Shown: positions 44,270 through 56,683, counted from the stretch's first letter. The stretch is 64,000 bases of DNA from Prorocentrum cordatum (GCA_963575745.1 CAUYUJ010019904.1:69501-133500), one strand, 5' to 3'. A program made the numbers and translations. Notes: a model not told the origin generated them from the letters alone.

Positions 44270-47200
44270 AGCAACTTCCATGATGAGAAGCAGGGGTCAT
44301 TCTGGACGCCCCCATAAAAGAAGTACTGGCCAGTTTGCCAGCGAGCGCACGGCTCGTGACGAATCGTTTTGCACGGTCCGTCACGGCAAATGCCGATGCT
44401 CTGTCACAGTAGTCGTTCTCATTTAAAGCAGTCCAGGCCCCGCCGAGGAGACTCGTACTAAAATCTGGGGGTGGCGCTAACGGCTTGTACTCGGCATCCC
44501 AGGCAGCGCGCATACGCGCGACCTCAGAAAACACGGCTTCCCTGACTTCGTCCTCCATCAAATCAACAGAAGCAGACGGCCTCGGGGCGCCAGCGCCGCG
44601 GCCACCGCCGCCTGCCCCGTCGCCTTTGCCAACGAATTGGGCGGCCCACGGATACATTTTGATGAAATCTTCTGTCAGGATCCTTCGCTGGACGTCACTC
44701 CCCTCCCGAGGTCCCCTGGGTTTGGCGTCGGCTTGCGATTTATCATAGATGTCAAAAAATGGCAGCAAGGGCGCATCGCAGACAGCGACGCCATTGCCTA
44801 GCAAGCGCACGCTCGTAAGCACGTAAATTTCTTCGTCGTCATCAAGATGAATGGCAGCGTCGCTCACGCATCCTGCTGACATTGCGAAGGTTCGTTTGCT
44901 GAAGCTGCGGGGCGCTGCCAGCACGTCCTTCGTCGCAGTGGAGCTCAAAGCTGGCAACGCCATCGGCTGGAAAATCAATGGCTGGAAGTGGGCCGACTGG
45001 GGGCTCTGCATGGCGAACAAAAACAAAAACGCCCTCTGTGACCCATCAGGCTTGGCAAACACTAACGCGCAATCTATCAGGTGGTCCCTCTGCTCACAAA
45101 CAGTTTTGGCCCAAACTGCGATGGGCGCCTGACGGGATTCGTCCCTTGAGACGCTCATGCTTTTAATTTCACTCAGCGTGTCTGCGTCGAAAGGAACTGG
45201 CGGTGTCTGGCTCTCCGCTTGCAGCACCTGGACCTTCGTCCTGGTGCTCAAAACGTCTGAGGCCCACTCGTAGCGAAGACGTTCCCAATCATCGTCGGAA
45301 AACTTCATATTGGATAATCTGGACTGCGTGGCGCTCAACAGGTCTTCCTCTGACAATTCACTGAGCCGCTGGTGCGTTTTCTGGCGAACTTCGCCCAGCT
45401 GTGTCCTATTGTCCTGGGCCGTGATCCTACTATGCGTCTTGGCGCGGCGGGCCCACTCGTTTTTCTCCGCCAAACTCGAGCTGCCTCCTGCGCGACTTTC
45501 GGCACAAAGTCAGAACCTTTCGGGGCGCCCCTGGAGCCTATTATGAAGCCCCGGCGGATCATCTTCTGGAAAAACGTAAAGCCAGACATCTTCTGAGGCA
45601 TGTGCTTCGTGAGCTTGGCAGACTCTTTATGAAGGGATTTCAAAGGCCCGTCTGGCACAAGCGTCAGCAACGTCTTGAAACGATGGCAAAACGCGTGGTT
45701 GACCAATGCCAATGGTTCATATGACGGGCGGCGCATATGCACAGCACTCATGCTCCCGTGCGCTTGCTCGACCTGGCATGTGCTCCAGGGCGCGTGCCCC
45801 AGGAGCTTCACTCCGTCTGCTAGCTGGGCTAATGGAATGAGGCGCTCTCTGGCTAACTTCCAAATCTTCCACGTGGTCTCGTCCTGGGGTTCGGGTTCCT
45901 CTGGGCCGCGCAAGCACCAATCACGACGGGGGAACGGCACGACGACGGCACCGACAACACCAGCGACATTCACGAGGACAACGACGGCGTCGACGAAGAC
46001 GCCGACGATGGCGACACCGATACGACCACGAGAACGAACACGGATACGGTGTCGACGCCGACATCGGCGATGACGAGGATCACGAAAACTGCGCGACGAA
46101 AGCTTGACCCCTTGGAACATGGATGGTGCCCAGATACCGTTTGGAAGGGACACCTTCTCCTCGCCCTCATATTCCTCTGCCGCCCCCCTCCTTGTCCTCA
46201 TGGGCCTCCTCCGCTCCCTCCTCCCGCCCCCCAACTCCTCCTCCTCCTCCTCCTCCGCTCCCGCGCTTTTCACTTCCTCATCCTCCTGATCCCATCCCTT
46301 CTCCCATTCCTATTCCTCATCTCGTCTTCTTTCTCATCCTCTGCCTCATCTCATTGTTGCTCTTTCTCCTCCTCGTGTTCCCCTTTCTCGTCCTCCTCCG
46401 TCCTGTTCCTCCTCCACCTCCCACCGTGCCTTCCCAATCTTTCCCTTCGCCCTGCTCTTCCCCCCTCATCTGCCCTCTCCCCCTCCTCCTCCCCCTCCTC
46501 GTTCCTCCGCCTACTCAGTCCCCCCCCTCAAGCCGTGCCCCATGCCCCCCCTCCCCCCACCCCCCCCCCCACCCCCCCTCCCCGGAAGCCCCCATCCCCC
46601 CCGCATCCTGCGCCAGCCCCCCTCCTCCAGCCTCCACTCCAGACTCCCCCTATCACGAGGTTTTCCGCGTCATCCTCGGCGTCGCCCCCTCCTCCCCCGC
46701 CCTTGTCCAAGCTCGTCGGGGCGTTCTCCCGATGAACCCCCTTCCTCGTTTGATCGCGGCGCGAAGCGACGCGATAACGGGGGGCGCCTCTTCCGCGGTG
46801 CCCGCGGCGGGGCCCCGCGGGAAAAAATATGGCCCATGCAAGAAGGCACCGAAGGCGCTCAGACACGATGCGAAGCGATAGCTGGGCGAGGAATACGGGG
46901 ATGTCAAATGGAAAGAACTACGGAAACAAAATAACGGATGGAGCACGGGAGATGCATAAGACGCAGGTGCGAGGGAGGCCAAAACGCCCGACGTATAAGA
47001 AGCGAAACCGTGGGAAGGAGTAAGCCGCACATTGCGCCATTCATCCCCCCCCCCTCACCCCCATCATCCTCATCGCTCCCCCTCCCCCCCCGAGTCGTCG
47101 AATATCCTTCCATTCTTGTGGGCCTGGGTACCCTCTAATCAACGAAATCCCCCGTTTTAGCGCGCCGCCCTGATGTCCCGCGACAGCGCGTGAAGGTTCT

Positions 47201-49562
47201 GGGTGATGTCTCCCGCGCAGAGGCTCCACGGCCTCTGTTTCACAACGCTGAGGCAACGATGAGTCACGCAAGCGGCTTGAGCACGCCCAGACCTGATGCA
47301 TTTCGTCCTCAGCGCGTCCGCGGGGCAACGGCACCCCGTGGCTAAGAGACCCCACACTTCATCGGAGACCTCTTCGAGCGCAGTCAGTGCCGCCAGCATG
47401 GCGCCCTCCACTTCGGGGGCGCGGGCAGCGAGGCGGTCGTCCTTCAGCATACTGAAAAGAACGGCATCTGTCACCCCAGAAGAACCAGCGGCAACTGCGA
47501 TATAAAGCATCATGGGTTCGTTCAAGTTTTTCGCACCGAGCAAATAATATTCTCTCGTGTCCTCCTGTTGCCGAAGCCACGGGAGGAAATCCGCCAGGCC
47601 GAGGCACAACCCCGCCGCCATGGAGCGGCAACAACACCCTATAGTCACCCAGCGGGAGGTAGAAAAATGATGAAACGTAAGAACACCCAATATCAAAGTA
47701 GCGACCGTATTTGCCACGCTCATGTCATCTAGGGCCGCCTGCGTCACGATGAGGGCACCGTCTCGGTAATGAAGGCCAATGTCTACAAGTTTGTCCACTA
47801 AGTCTTCTCTGACCAGCAACGCAGACCACAGACTCCTGAGAGCCGCTGCGCTGGGTGGCGAGGGCGCGGTGGCCAACCTCCCCGACACCCACGGCGTCAA
47901 CTTGCGAGCGAAATCGCCGAAGCTCTCCCTCATGGACTTCACGACGCCCCACAAATAGCGCGGGACGTCTTTATCAGTGCCGATGTTATCCAAAGCCCAC
48001 TGCAACCCGTTCTGGCAATCGTGATTGCAACAACCCGTGGCAACTGTCCAATCACAGAGGAAGTGGAGCCACACGCGAGGATTGTCTTTCCATTCTCCGT
48101 CGCACTGCACGTGGTAGTAATATTTACTTCGCTGGTGGAGCAGACGGGACAATGGCGCGCAAAGTGCGCGATCAAAACTATAATGGCTAATGCATATATG
48201 GTCTGCTCCTAACTGCCGCGGCATTTTGAAGAAACGCACCGCCGCAGTGAATCCCTCCAGCCTGTTAGGGCTACGGTGGCATAACAAGTGCGTTCTTCTC
48301 TCATCCCCCCCATTCCCCTAATCGGGGGAGGGGTTTACCCCACCCCCATACCCCATCCCCTGGACCTGGGGAGGGAGGGGGAGGGGGCGGAACCGCCGCA
48401 GCGTCCAAGATGGCCCAGAATCTCCAAGAGACGCTCCAAGTCGCAAGATGGCCTCCAAGATGGCCCAATGTACTCCAAGATGGACCAAAATAGCCTCCGA
48501 CATATTTCCGAGAGGCCCCGAGACAGGCCCAATGCAGATCTAAGTGCCCTTCGAACCCTTCACGGCGCCATCCAACATGCTAAGAGCCTTCACAAGCCTA
48601 GAAAAATGAATGAGTTTGACCTCCTCGACTTTTCGTTTACGATGGGCATCTGGGACCACTGGATGGCCCCGATGCCCCGTGAGAGCCCCAAGAGGGGCCC
48701 AAGAAGGCCCAAGGCGGCCGCAAGATCGCCCAAGAAGCGCCCAATAGCGCCCCAAGAGAGCCCCAAAACGCCATTGTTGAGCCCCCGATGGGGCGACGTT
48801 AATTAAGGGGCCTCCTCGGTTTGAGCAAGATTGCCTTGAGGGGCCTCCCAGCCTCTCCCAAAGACCCTCCGCCCCGCCCTATTTGGCCTAATATGGCTCC
48901 AAGAGAGCCCCATATAGCCCAATATGGCCTTCACAATGGCTTAAGATAGCCACGCATGGCTCAAGCTAGCCTCCGACAGCCCTCCAAGGTGCTTCAAGAC
49001 AGCCTCAAAATGGCCCAAGATAGCCGAGCATGGCTCACGATAGCATCGGGCAGCCTCTAGCCGAGCATGGCCCAAGAGAGCCTCCGAGAGGCCCCAAGAA
49101 AACGTGCAATCAATTATGAATGGGCTAGCAGGGACACGCGAAGCGTCAAGAATTCATGCTCCGCCGTGCCGCCACCGAGTTGCACAGGTTCTTTGAACAA
49201 ACACGTTTGTTCGATGTCCCCCGTGCTCTTCAATACTTTGACCCACCCCGACTGCATCAAATATGATGTGCCTTGTCCTGCAAGCCTCCTAACAGAAATG
49301 CCTGATGACGTTTCCATGTTTCGCGTCGCCTGGTAATGGTCGGGGTGCCGTCGCTCGAATAACAATACAAAATTGGGCAACGCTTGCCGTGCTGCTCTAC
49401 CAACGTGGCTGCTTTGCGCCATAGGCAAGCCTTAGCTGATTCGACGGCTTTTGCGAGCAATCGACCAGGCCTCAAGTCGGCGTCGGGAATGACAGTTCCA
49501 GGCAGGCCAAATCTCACATACGTATCTCGCAACCAATTGGGTTCGACTGTAACCTCACTCAT
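44270..49562 (-). CDS. Multi-exon transposase-like protein, family E, nearly intact
   Basis: Exon 1 (49562 to about 49140) starts with a true ATG and reads CPILYCYSSDGTPT, then LAGQGTSYLMQSGWVKVLK; a one-base shift near 49.35 kb separates the two parts. Exon 2 (about 48280-47160) follows acceptor CCCTAACAG|G and reads HICISHYSFDRALCAPLSRL, CDWTVATGCCNHDCQNGLQW, TSRWVTIGCCCRSMAAGL and ends CAGDITQNLHALSRD. Exon 3 (about 45885-44270) follows AACCCCAG|G and reads TWKIWKLARERLIPLAQLAD, STCQVEQAHGSMSAVHMRRP and later SVDLMEDEVREAVFSEVARM. A frame change at about 45470 would be cured by one more T. I propose Asp of SSDGTP, Asp of DWT with the following C-x2-H, and Glu of VEQAHGS as a DDE triad. The whole matches a protein type I recognise as very common in dinoflagellates; no classified superfamily can be given. 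Confidence 0.7.
45890..47150. other. Large intron of family E, C-rich
   Basis: Contains an ACGACGGC-like tract (45930-46080), a TCC/CCC pyrimidine tract (46170-46700) and a poly-C segment (46540-46600). No supported exon. Frames here are Pro-, Ser- or Gly-rich. Confidence 0.5.
48290..48815. repeat. Dispersed element of about 530 bp, copy A
   Basis: It opens with GGGGAGGGGTTTACCCCACC and CTGGACCTGGGGAGGGAG, passes into GCGTCCAAGATGGCCCA and further CCAAGATGGCC units, and ends near GCGACGTTAATTAAGGGGCC. The segment at 55300-55830 shows the same order: GGGGAAGGGTTCACCCCATC, ATGGACCTGGACGG, GCGTCCAAGATGGCCCAAGA, then GGCATGGCTAATTGAGGGCC. It lies in intron 1 of family E. Confidence 0.7.
48816..49113. 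repeat. AAGATAGCC-type short-unit array
   Basis: Units such as CCTAATATGGCTCCAAGAG, TTAAGATAGCCACGCATGG and CTCAAGCTAGCCTCCG continue the style of the preceding element up to exon 1 of family E. Confidence 0.6.
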
Positions 49563-52380
49563 GCGTGCACGCCCGACTCAAGAAATCGCGGGACTGCAAA
49601 AAAACAAAAGAACCACTAAACCAAAACGGCTCAAATACGGATGCATTGCCAGTGGCGACAAGATCACTGGCACTCTAAGCCCCAAGACTCCCATGACACA
49701 AGCACGCCGACACCATCCAGAAGGCCGAGTTGGGCTCGGCAACCTAGCGACGGATAAATTTGCCGATGCAGATTTCCAACGTCTACCCACAGGCCCAGAA
49801 CCCGCAGTTCCCAAAAAGTGGCGACCAGTTGCGCGAGTTGCGAGCGCTGGTAGAGCGCGACCCCAGGAATGCTAGGCAACACCACCATGAAGCAGGTCCC
49901 AGGCCCCCACCTTCGGAGCGACAGTTCAGCACGGGAGGAGGAGATGCTGTTCAGGCGGACTTGCCCAGAGAACGATGCAATGACATCAGCGCTCGTGGTA
50001 AAGCGCGCTCGCTGATATCACGCGAATTGGGGTTGGAAGTAAAGGGCTGGCACCCGAGACACACGTGACAACGCTTGCCTGCGGCACCGACAGAGCACTG
50101 TCCCCCGACGACTCTCGCCCACGCCCTCCTGGCACAGTCCGCTTTCAGTGCCCAGGGCGCGGGCCCCCCATCCTCCCCCCCCCCTCCTCCACGACCTCTG
50201 CGAAGTTCTTCTTCCCCCCAACATGACCATCTCCCCCCTATGCTTCCTTTGTCTCCCCCGTATGGCTCATCCTTTCTCCCTTCCCCCTCCTCAAGCTCGA
50301 CGTCGCCCTCCTTAACATCATCCTCTCCCCATCCTCCTCCTCCCCCCCGTCCGCATCCTGTTCCGCTTGTTATTCCCCCTTGTGGTTTTTTGTGTCAGGG
50401 GAGAGGGGGGGAGGGTGGCACGCGTTGCTACGGGACGGTGTCTGAAGAACGGCGGCCACTTCTTGCTGCGGGTCGCTGCGGGGAGCAGGCGCGCGACCAC
50501 ATGCTGCTGTCGGCCGCTGCGTTCTCAAAAGGGGGGGCAGGGGCAAGGCGAGAAATTGTCACAACCCCCTCCCCCACACGGAGTTGTAGATTCCCCTGGC
50601 CCCGTCCTACGTTGCCTCCAGTTTCCCACATTAGGAAGTCTTGGCGCCGAAGAAGGCGGCCACCTGTTGCTGCGGGAGCGCGTCGCGGGGAAAGTGGCCA
50701 CCTGTTGCCGCGGGTCGGCGTGGGAAACGCGTGATCACATGGTGCCGTTAGTCCTTGGCTGCTTGGTGCAAAAGCAAGGGGACAGGAATGGCCGAGTGCG
50801 ACACACGAACCCCCCCCCCTTTTTGTGAACTGCTGATTCCAAGGGCAGGGAGGAGGGAGGGAGGCGTTGAATTCAATTGTAGAGATCCGACAATGCAGCT
50901 CTCTCGCACGAACGGCCCATCCAAGCGCATCCAGGCCCAGCCCCGACCTCCCCCCTGGCGCTGAGGCGACAAGACGGCGCCGACCTCTCAGACCCTGGCA
51001 GGCACGAGGGGGGGGGGACTAGGACATAATAACACGTCAGACCCTGGTGAACGCAAGGGGGCCTGCCAATGATCAACACTGTCCGCCAACATGTCAAGGG
51101 CAGAATTCCTAAGAACTTAACTGGGTTGCCTCTCATGCGTTCCTGTGGGGCTCTTTTCAGCTGAAATGCCTGACCTCATTGCCCCCCTCTTCCATCGTTC
51201 CTCCCCCCTGTGCCCCCGCCCCTTCTGCGGCGCTGCATGGGGCGCAAATGGCACGACGGAACGGCTGGAACGAAACCTCTTCGACGCGATGCACCCGCAG
51301 CGCGCTCCCAGGAGCACCCTGGTGAGGACGAGGCTGAAGGTGAGATCAACGCGTCGCGCTTGGTTTACGCCCCCTGGCTGTCCTGGCGCGCCCTGGTTTA
51401 ATTGGCCTCCAGGGTTGGCCATTCTGGCACGATGGCCTTTTGGAAGTACACAAAAGGATGCTAGCGAGTTTGGCCTGCAAGCTCGTTGAGGCCCTGGACG
51501 CCTACAATTGCGGTGTCCTCCCTGGTCCTCCTCCGCCTCCTCATCGCCCTCCTAATCCACCACTTCCCGCTCCTCCTCCACCCTCCCCTCATCATCCCCC
51601 TCCTCCTCCTTTCCTTTTTCCCTCCCTCCCCCTCTTCCTTCACTTCGTCGCCCCCCTCGTTCTCCCCTCGCCCACGGTTCGGATCACGCTGGTCGAATCC
51701 CTTCGCGCATGACCTCACCCATGCCCCGCCAGCGCCCTGATGCGCGCAAGGTCCCCGCAACGGGACCACGCCACACAGCCTTCGCGGCGAACAGGGCGCC
51801 GGGCTGGGCGTCGGCGACGCGCGCCTGCCAGCGGACGGAGGGCCCCCCACCAAAAAAACGGGGAGACAATCTCGACAATTACAGCAAAGTGAACGCAATG
51901 TCGGCACATACACCGAGGCGCCGAGAACCGCTGGACACAAGCACATTACACCTTGGCGCTCCCAACTCTTGCATGGGACCCCCACCCCTGCCATCCTCGC
52001 GTGCGCTGCCTGCCCCTCGCGCCCCCTGGCGCCTTCGCGAGCGGCGCGGCGCGGGCGGCGTCCTAGCGCGGAACAGGGAACGAATCATACATTGGAAGAG
52101 CCAAAAGAAGACGACAAAGAGGACGAAGCGGGGGCGGGCGAGGACGAGGGGGGAGGGGGAGGAAAAAGAGCAGGACGACGACGGCGGAGAGGCCGATGAG
52201 GAGAAGAAGCGGGGCCCGAAACGAATGTGAAGAGTTGGAGGGGGAGGAAGAGGGGGGAATGGAATGACATGGCATGGGATGACATAAGGTAAGTGCACAG
52301 CATTAAGAATTCACAGCCTAAAATGCCTCTGAGCTTCAAGATTACCCCCGTGCGACCCTACCTAGGAGTTGGAGCAGTTG
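49563..52380. other. Long stretch without a supported gene
   Basis: Contains pyrimidine tracts (50160-50380, 51500-51680) and a mirrored pyrimidine/purine pair near 52.1-52.25 kb. Some minus frames (for example 51461-51994) look Arg- or Gly-rich only. No domain or splice-consistent exon was seen, and there is no obvious promoter signal upstream of the ATG at 49562. Confidence 0.45.
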
Positions 52381-52384
52381 GGAA

Positions 52385-52745
52385 AGCAACGTCTACATCT
52401 ACACCAACAGCTACATCTACATCTACATATGCATCTACATCTACATCAACATCAACAGCGATACTCACATCTACATCTACATCTACACCTACATCTACAC
52501 CAACATCTACATCTACATGAAACATCTACGCATACATCCACATCTGCACCTACACCTACACCTGCATCTACCTCTACACTGTCGCATTGGTTGTGTGTTG
52601 CTGTGCATTGCCGTTGTGGTTGCTATTGCATTTGCTTTTGCCGTTGCCTTTGCTGTTGCTTTTGCTGTTGCTGTTGTTTTTGATTCCGATTGTTGTTGCT
52701 GTTGCTTGATTGTGTTGTTGTTGTTGTGTTTGCTTGTGCTTGAGT
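52385..52745. repeat. (CATCTA)n microsatellite followed by a TTGC-rich tract
   Basis: 52385-52570 is built from ACATCT and ACACCT units. 52600-52745 is built from TTGCTG, TTTGCC and TTGTTG units. Frames give alternating His-Leu, Ser-Thr or Ala-Val peptides, which are artefacts. Confidence 0.9.
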
Positions 52746-52760
52746 TTGTTGCTGTTGTGA

Positions 52761-53330
52761 GGTCCCCACGAGGGCCACGCAACGCGATGCGGCCGCATCT
52801 CGCTGCGTGGCCGTCTTGGGGACCTCTTGGGCCCTTCCGAGGGCCCCAAGGAGAGCCCAAATGGGCCCCAAGAGGCCCCCAAGGGAGCCCCAACAACATC
52901 CAAGAGGGCCCAGGGCAGGGCCCAAGAGGGCCCCAAGAGGCCGCCAAGAGGCCGCCAAGAGGCCGCCAAGAGGGCCCCAATAGGGGCCCTAAGAGGGCCA
53001 CAACGCAAGATGCGGCCGCATCTCGCTGTGCAGCCCTCTTGGGGACATCTTGGGCCCCTCCGAGGGCTCCAAGAAGAGCCCAAATGGGCCCCACGATGCT
53101 CCCAAGGGAGCCCCGAAAGCATCCAGGAGGCCCCAGGGCAAGGCACAAGAGGCCGCCAAGAGGGCCCCAAGAGGGCCTCAAAGCGAGATGCGGCATCTCG
53201 TTTTGGGGCCCTCTTGGGCCCCTCCGACGGCCCTGGGAAGGGTCCAACATGCGCCAAAATGCCTCCAAGAGGGCCCCCAGAGGGCCCGAAGAAGCTTCCA
53301 AGGGGGCTCCAGGATGGCCTCAAGAGGGTC
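52761..53330. repeat. CCAAGAGGGCC array with three palindromic nodes
   Basis: Three long near-perfect palindromes sit at 52761-52824, about 52985-53045 and about 53162-53222, with centres at GATGCGGCCGCATC, AGATGCGGCCGCATCT and CGAGATGCGGCATCTCG. Between them run CCAAGAGGCCG, CCAAGAGGGCC and CCAAGGGAGCCCC units. Array orientation reverses across each node. No coding evidence. Confidence 0.82.
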
Positions 53331-55299
53331 ACAATTGCACAATCGCTCTCCCGGGAACTCCGATCGAGTGTTCTCTGCTCTATCGCACTCCTCGGCGCAT
53401 TCTTTGCCGCTGCTCCACCAGCGCCATTGTTGCTCAGAGTTGCTCAGAGTTGCGCAGGGTCAGTTGTGGATGAAGTTGCTGGCCCTTTGAAAACTATGGC
53501 AAAGCCACACAATAACTTAGATAGGCAACGCGAAACTAAGGGGCCGTCACTGGGAGAACCGCGGGGCTGATCTTGGGGGGAACCGCCAAAGGCGCGCCTC
53601 ACTGCGCGGCCCTTTAAGCCTAATCGTAAGAATCCTTCTAGGCAGAGCCTAGGTAGGGAACAAGAGTGAACACCAAAAAAACTGCACTTGAGACGGCGGA
53701 TGGTGGAAACAAATCTTTTGGCCTGGCGTCGCCGTCAACGCCTCGAAGGGGGTTGACCAACCGCCAAACAGCCGACCAAACAATGGCGTTAACACATCGC
53801 GCGGGCTGGTCCGCCGTCAACACGTCGGAAGAAAGGCTGGAGGCCGCCCCAAATTGGCGTCATCAAATCGCGCGGGCTGAAGTTGCGGAGGAGGAGGAGA
53901 AGGACGAGGAGGAAAAGGAGGGCGGGGGAAATGGAAAAGAGGAAGAGGAGGAGCGGTAGGAGGAGGTGGAGGTGGAGGAGGAGGAAAGGCGCCCCTTCCC
54001 CTCATGCCTCCCCCCTTTCCCCCCCATCGTCCCCGCCCCCCCTCCCCCCTCATGCGCTTCCTTCCGTTTCCCCACCCCCCACCCCATCCCCGCGCGCCCA
54101 CTTCCGCCCCCTTCCGACGCGTCGAGGAAATCCCCGCGGAACGTTCACGTCTCGCCAGCTGCATTGCCCACTTCAACCATGTCGTGACACCCGCCCCCTC
54201 GGGGGTATGACAACGCAGCTCAGAAACGCAGCGAGCGTGCGCGGGCGTAGACGCAGGGCGCCCTGCGAATGCAGAATTCAACAAATCAATAAACCAATCT
54301 ATAAACGCATGAATCCATCACTCAGACGATCAATCAATCAATCACTCGAGCACCCAACCAATCAATCAACCTCGACAGGCGAAAGCTGGCTGTCAACTGC
54401 AGAACAATAGAAGGCGAGCGTGGCCGCAGACCTGGTCAAGTGGCAATCTAACCAAACACAAACACGTTCTGATTACAAAGACCACCAGTCGTTCAGTACC
54501 GAGTCTCACCGAAGTGGCCACGCAGGAAGACAAGGGGGACGGGCGGGGAAGAGGGGCAAGGAGAAGAAGAGGAAGAGGAACACGTGGAGGAGGGAAGGAG
54601 CGACAACGACAAAGATGGGGGAGGGACAGGATGGCGATGCGGAGGGGGAGGGGGGAACGGAAAAGGAGAACAAAGGGGATGAGGACAAAGACGAGGAACC
54701 CCACAAACAAGCAATCGAAATGCGACCTTTCCGTAACAAGCGGCCGTTGCGCCATGGACATGCATTCCACATGCGCTTGTGGAGGGCCAGCTGAATCCCC
54801 AGACCCTCGCATGCCCCCTCGAGGGCGGGAGCCCGAAGTCTGCCCGTCCTCGGAAGTCATGCGAGGGGGAGGGGAGCCATTCGCCCCACAGCACCGTGCT
54901 TCCACAACGTGCGCGCCAATCCCAAACGACGACTGAACACGCTGAGAACGCGAGCCCGATCCACCGTCGGCCCCCAGACCCCCCTGGCCCAGACGCGCCG
55001 CGCTTCGGAGCTGCATCCAGCGGCGGTGATGAGGCTTGCCAGTGGAGGCCAACCAACGAATCTGAATCTGCGTTTCGCCGATCTGCCCTGCCCCCCTGGC
55101 CCCTGGGGGCGCCGCTGACCGAAACTGGGCCGAGTTGCGAAGCCGAGGGCCCTGCGGCGCGTTCGCTGCAGGCACTGCCCAAGAGCGGTAACGAACGCGC
55201 CTAGCGGAGGCTGTGGCCCTCGCGGACACAGGGGCACCGTCGACGCCCAGCTCACAGTTTCGCGAAACTGGTCAACCTGAACCCCACCAGTTGGGCGCC
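53331..55299. other. Unassigned sequence, partly low complexity
   Basis: Includes a GGA-rich tract followed by a C-rich tract (53880-54110), AATCAATC-like units (54270-54370) and GAGGAAG-rich sequence (54530-54700). Long minus frames (54393-55229, 54493-55182) show no domain. I see no supported gene. Confidence 0.45.
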
Positions 55300-55830
55300 G
55301 GTGGTTTATGGGGGGGTCCTCTTCCCCTTCGGGGAAGGGTTCACCCCATCCCTCCCCCCGCCACCTCCCCATGGACCTGGACGGATGGGGGAGCGCGGCA
55401 CTAGAGCGTCCAAGATGGCCCAAGACGGCCCCAAGAGGGCCTCACAGAGCCCACAATCGCCTCCAAGATGGCTGAAGATAGCGCAAGATGCCTCGAGGTG
55501 GCTCCGAAGATGCTCCAAGGCGCTCTCAGACCGCCCCAGCACAGCTCCGAATGTCCAAAGGAGCTCACCAATAATGCCCAACGGGGCCAACATGCTGCAC
55601 AACCGTAGGGGAACTCAATGTGGGCGGCTGTCTCGCCTTCGCGCTTCCGATGCCCATCCGAGGCCTCAGGGCGGTTCGGGGATGGTCCAAGATAGCCCAA
55701 ACATGAGCCCAAGAGAGCCCCAAGGCGGCCCCAAGAGCGCCCAAGGGCGCCTCGAGAGCAGCCGAAGAGCGTTCCAAGAGGCGACGTGGGGGGTCCCGAC
55801 GGGCATGGCTAATTGAGGGCCCCCCCGCCT
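55300..55830. repeat. Dispersed element of about 530 bp, copy B
   Basis: Same order of blocks as at 48290-48815: an inverted GGGGAAGGGTTCACCCCATC head, ATGGACCTGGACGG, GCGTCCAAGATGGCCCAAGA, a long CCAAGATGGCTCC-type body, and the tail GGCATGGCTAATTGAGGGCC. Same orientation as copy A. Confidence 0.7.
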
Positions 55831-56651
55831 CTGTGATCGACGTTCCCCAAAAAGGCATCAAGAGACGTCTTGGGGCGCCCTCTCGGGCCCCGCGCACGGA
55901 CGGGCGGGGCGCCGCCCCGCCCGCGAGGCCCCAGCATCCACCAAAACGCCCAGACTTCCAAGACGCCATCAGGAAGAGTTAGATGAAGAAGGAGAGGAAG
56001 AGGAGGGAGAGGAGAAGGAGGAGGAGGAGGAGGAGGAGGAGGAGGAGGAGAGCAGCTGCCGATGGTCGGCGCTCTTCGTTGGACTGCCTGGCGTCGGATG
56101 TGCTGGTGGGGATGCACGAAGCGTCGCAATTTCTGAGGGGGGGGCGCGCCTGGCGGCGGGGGCATGCAACGACCGAGCCCGACGAGAAACTTGCCAAATG
56201 GCCGCGGCCGTCAACGGCGAGAAAACCAACACTCGCGAACGCCGCCGCCGCGACGTAGGAAGCACGAGCTGCCGACGCCACATTCACAATGCAAACCACC
56301 TGCTCCCGTGCGCCGCCGTCGTCGCCGTCTTCCCCCTGCCCCTCGCACACCTCTTCCTCGTCCTGCCCCTCCCCCCCCCACCGCCCACGCTGCCCCCCCA
56401 TTCCCAGCGAGTTACCCCCCCCCCCCCCCCCTCTTCTTGGAGCCCCACCGCCTCCCCCGTCCTCTTCCTCATCTTTCCTCCGCCGTTTCCTCCTGCTGAT
56501 GGGTCCTCGTCCATATGTTCTCCCCACCCCGCCTGTTACGCAACCTTATATCCCCCTCCAACACGGCGTCCACATGTTTTCCATCATCATCATCTTCTTC
56601 ATCTTCGTCATCACCGTCATCATCCTCATCACCAGCATCAGCAACATCTTG

Positions 56652-56683
<32 letters not shown>

